Below, piece after piece: positions 6,220-7,466 of a DNA stretch of 7,466 nucleotides. Source of the stretch: Microcaldota archaeon (GTDB taxonomy: Archaea > Micrarchaeota > Micrarchaeia > Micrarchaeales > Micrarchaeaceae); assembly GCA_021836925.1 (NCBI GenBank), contig JAKBHG010000028.1, forward strand, positions 1 to 7,466, in the 5' to 3' direction. A model generated the notes under the pieces. The model did not search any database. It had not been told where the DNA came from and was given only the letters and a program-made list of their open reading frames with translations. How positions within the stretch are numbered: position 1 is the stretch's first letter; each line of letters begins with the position of its first letter. The translations under genes were made by a program, and so were the position numbers.

Positions 6220-7466
6220 TTAACTGATAGGAATCGTTATCTGCGCGCTCAGCCCCTGATTACCAGCAGAATCCGTAGCCTCCAGCTGTACGCAGTAAGC
6301 GCCGTTAAAGCTGCTTCCTGTATTAAAGACATAGTTGGACGGTGCCGTTCCAGTCCCGCCTGAGATCTGGTTGACAGAAACCCCATTGCAGTTGCCATTA
6401 AAAGCAAATCCAGACAGCCACGCGTATGTGTACGGGCTGCCTATTCCGCCGCTGGCCCCGATATCATTGACCGTCACTATGGTATCAGAGTACACGCTCG
6501 AGGGTGAATATGTTGGCGTCGCGATGCTGACAGGGCCTGGCGCCGACGCCGGAATTTTCACCACTGTCTCTGCCTGCCCATAGAACCCCCCTTTGTCTGC
6601 TACACTGAGCCCTATGCAGTATCCAAATATATTAGTTCCCGAAGCTGCGGTAAAGATATAGTTTGTTGGAACAGTCCCAGACCCTCCGGATGTAAAGGTG
6701 GCTGGGTTGCCGCAATAATACTCGGTTTGCCCACTTAATGTGTATGATAGGTATGGTTGTTGTTCCCAGGAGTATGTGAATGGCGTTACACCATCTTGCG
6801 CTCCAGAATCAGACATCGATACTGTGTTTCCTGCAAGCACGAGATTGCCCTGGTCAGAAACCGGTGCAGGCAGCAAGAGATAGAGAACAGGCGGAGGAAC
6901 CGGCGCAGTGCCGCCATTGTTTGCATGATAATCATAAGCAATCTGCGCGCCTGCTCCTCCATTACCACCTCCGCCGCTTGTAGTGATATCGCCAAGCCCA
7001 TTAGTGCAAGAGGTCAAGGGGGCGCCGTAACCTCCTCCGGAACTGAAGATTGACCCTATGCTGTTGTATGTACCATTATATGCCAAAAGTATAGTGCCTC
7101 CTCCCCCGCCTCCGCCTCCCCCGCCTTCAGCGTTGGGGTCGCTACAGCTAGAATCATAAACGGTACCGCCCTCGCCGTCTGTTGTTATGGTGCCTGCATT
7201 ATTTATGGCATTTGCTTGGATATAGACTCCACCAGAGCCAGCCCCTCCACCGCCTCCGTTGGTTGTCCCTGTAGCAGCTCCAACCACATAGCCAGCCCCT
7301 CCACCTCCGCCTCCACCTCCTCCACTGAGGCCCGTGTAGTAATCATTGAGTATCTGCGCTGCCGTTATAGAACCTGGGCCTCCACCTCCGATGCCCCCGC
7401 TGTCCGCCACCGGGCATAAGCTGCATCCTCCTATGCCTATATTACCCGTTCCTGTGCCGCCTCCAC
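6220..7466 (-). CDS. Glycine-rich surface protein with two C-terminal Ig/PKD-like repeats (5' end outside the window)
   Basis: The frame is open to the right edge, so only the last 414 residues are seen. GTG at 7408-7410 is an internal Val codon; Gly-rich coding (GGGTGTGNIGIGG) continues upstream of it. Counting from that Val as 1: residues 1-165 are Gly-rich with poly-Gly runs (30-38, 96-105) alternating with beta-prone segments such as GGVYIQANAINNAGTITTDG (60-79) and GGTILLAYNGTYNSIGSI (104-121), a pattern seen in exported beta-helix or adhesin-like proteins. A Pro-rich linker (168-184) follows. Two Ig/PKD-like domains of about 105 residues close the protein (about 181-287 and 291-396). 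They share a Trp (215, 331), an S-G-G-x-G-T-x-P-x-N-Y-x-F segment and two Cys exactly 32 apart (233/265, 341/373), suggesting one disulfide per domain outside the cell. There is one NGT sequon (112). No C-terminal membrane anchor is present. Substrate or ligand is unknown. The gene is convergent with the pilus-like operon. Confidence 0.88.
   Translation of the reverse strand, partial: GGGTGTGNIGIGGCSLCPVADSGGIGGGGPGSITAAQILNDYYTGLSGGGGGGGGGAGYVVGAATGTTNGGGGGAGSGGVYIQANAINNAGTITTDGEGGTVYDSSCSDPNAEGGGGGGGGGGTILLAYNGTYNSIGSIFSSGGGYGAPLTSCTNGLGDITTSGGGGNGGAGAQIAYDYHANNGGTAPVPPPVLYLLLPAPVSDQGNLVLAGNTVSMSDSGAQDGVTPFTYSWEQQPYLSYTLSGQTEYYCGNPATFTSGGSGTVPTNYIFTAASGTNIFGYCIGLSVADKGGFYGQAETVVKIPASAPGPVSIATPTYSPSSVYSDTIVTVNDIGASGGIGSPYTYAWLSGFAFNGNCNGVSVNQISGGTGTAPSNYVFNTGSSFNGAYCVQLEATDSAGNQGLSAQITIPIS
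6223..6870 (-). repeat. Tandem pair of Ig/PKD-like domain repeats
   Basis: The two domains (about 6547-6870 and 6223-6540) align through TPFTYSW / SPYTYAW, SGGSGTVPTNYIF / SGGTGTAPSNYVF, and GYCIGLSVADKGG / AYCVQLEATDSAG. Cys-to-Cys spacing is 32 in both. The Trp-to-first-Cys distance differs (18 against 10), so the copies have diverged by an insertion or deletion in that loop. Further copies may lie upstream of the window. Confidence 0.75.
7096..7125 (-). repeat. (GGN)10 poly-glycine codon tract
   Basis: Ten successive Gly codons form a 30-base purine-rich run on the coding strand (pyrimidine-rich on the + strand). Only the third base varies. Such runs can change length in units of three without breaking the frame. 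Confidence 0.8.
7297..7323 (-). repeat. (GGN)9 poly-glycine codon tract
   Basis: Nine successive Gly codons form a second purine-rich run in the same surface-protein gene, with similar third-base variation. It sits before the first beta-prone segment of the Gly-rich region. Confidence 0.8.

Noticed and set aside
7096..7323. CRISPR-like or satellite repeat from the CCTCCN pattern on the + strand
   Set aside because: The periodicity is three bases and is fully explained by glycine codons on the - strand.

Overview
The window looks archaeal. The evidence is a TATA-type promoter with an almost leaderless first gene, very heavy use of AGG for Arg and ATA for Ile despite a GC-leaning third position, weak or absent Shine-Dalgarno sequences, and a secretion ATPase whose motifs follow the archaellum/archaeal type IV pilus (FlaI/GspE2) pattern. 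The short genes, the split platform proteins and the glycine-rich, Ig-like surface protein fit a small-genome lineage such as Micrarchaeota/ARMAN. That placement is inference from style, not from a marker gene.

Layout. Positions 1-147 are an AT-richer leader with promoter candidates. Positions 148-5987 are a tight five-gene block on the + strand, with gaps of 8, 18, -1 and 4 bases, so very probably one operon: (1) a winged-helix plus long coiled-coil protein; (2) a type II/IV secretion-family hexameric ATPase; (3) a small cytosolic protein with a duplicated 13-residue motif, a Pro/Ala-rich linker and a helical C-terminus; (4) and (5) two membrane platform proteins, each with a single T2SF domain (TadB/TadC-like arrangement). 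Positions 5988-6219 are a hairpin-rich, tail-to-tail intergenic region. From 6220 to the right edge, on the - strand, lies the 3' part of a large glycine-rich surface protein ending in two Ig/PKD-like repeats. It is open at the window edge.

How they may work together. The ATPase would drive two polytopic platform proteins to assemble or retract a type IV filament, or to secrete a substrate, as in archaeal Tad/Epd-like systems. No prepilin or prepilin peptidase is in the window. Proteins 1 and 3, and the roughly 180-residue cytosolic tail of protein 4, are not recognisable standard components and are the candidates for a lineage-specific cytosolic scaffold. The convergent surface protein is exported and could be an adhesin or S-layer-associated protein. 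A link to the pilus operon rests only on adjacency.

No RNA gene, CRISPR array, insertion sequence or origin was seen. All domain calls are by eye.
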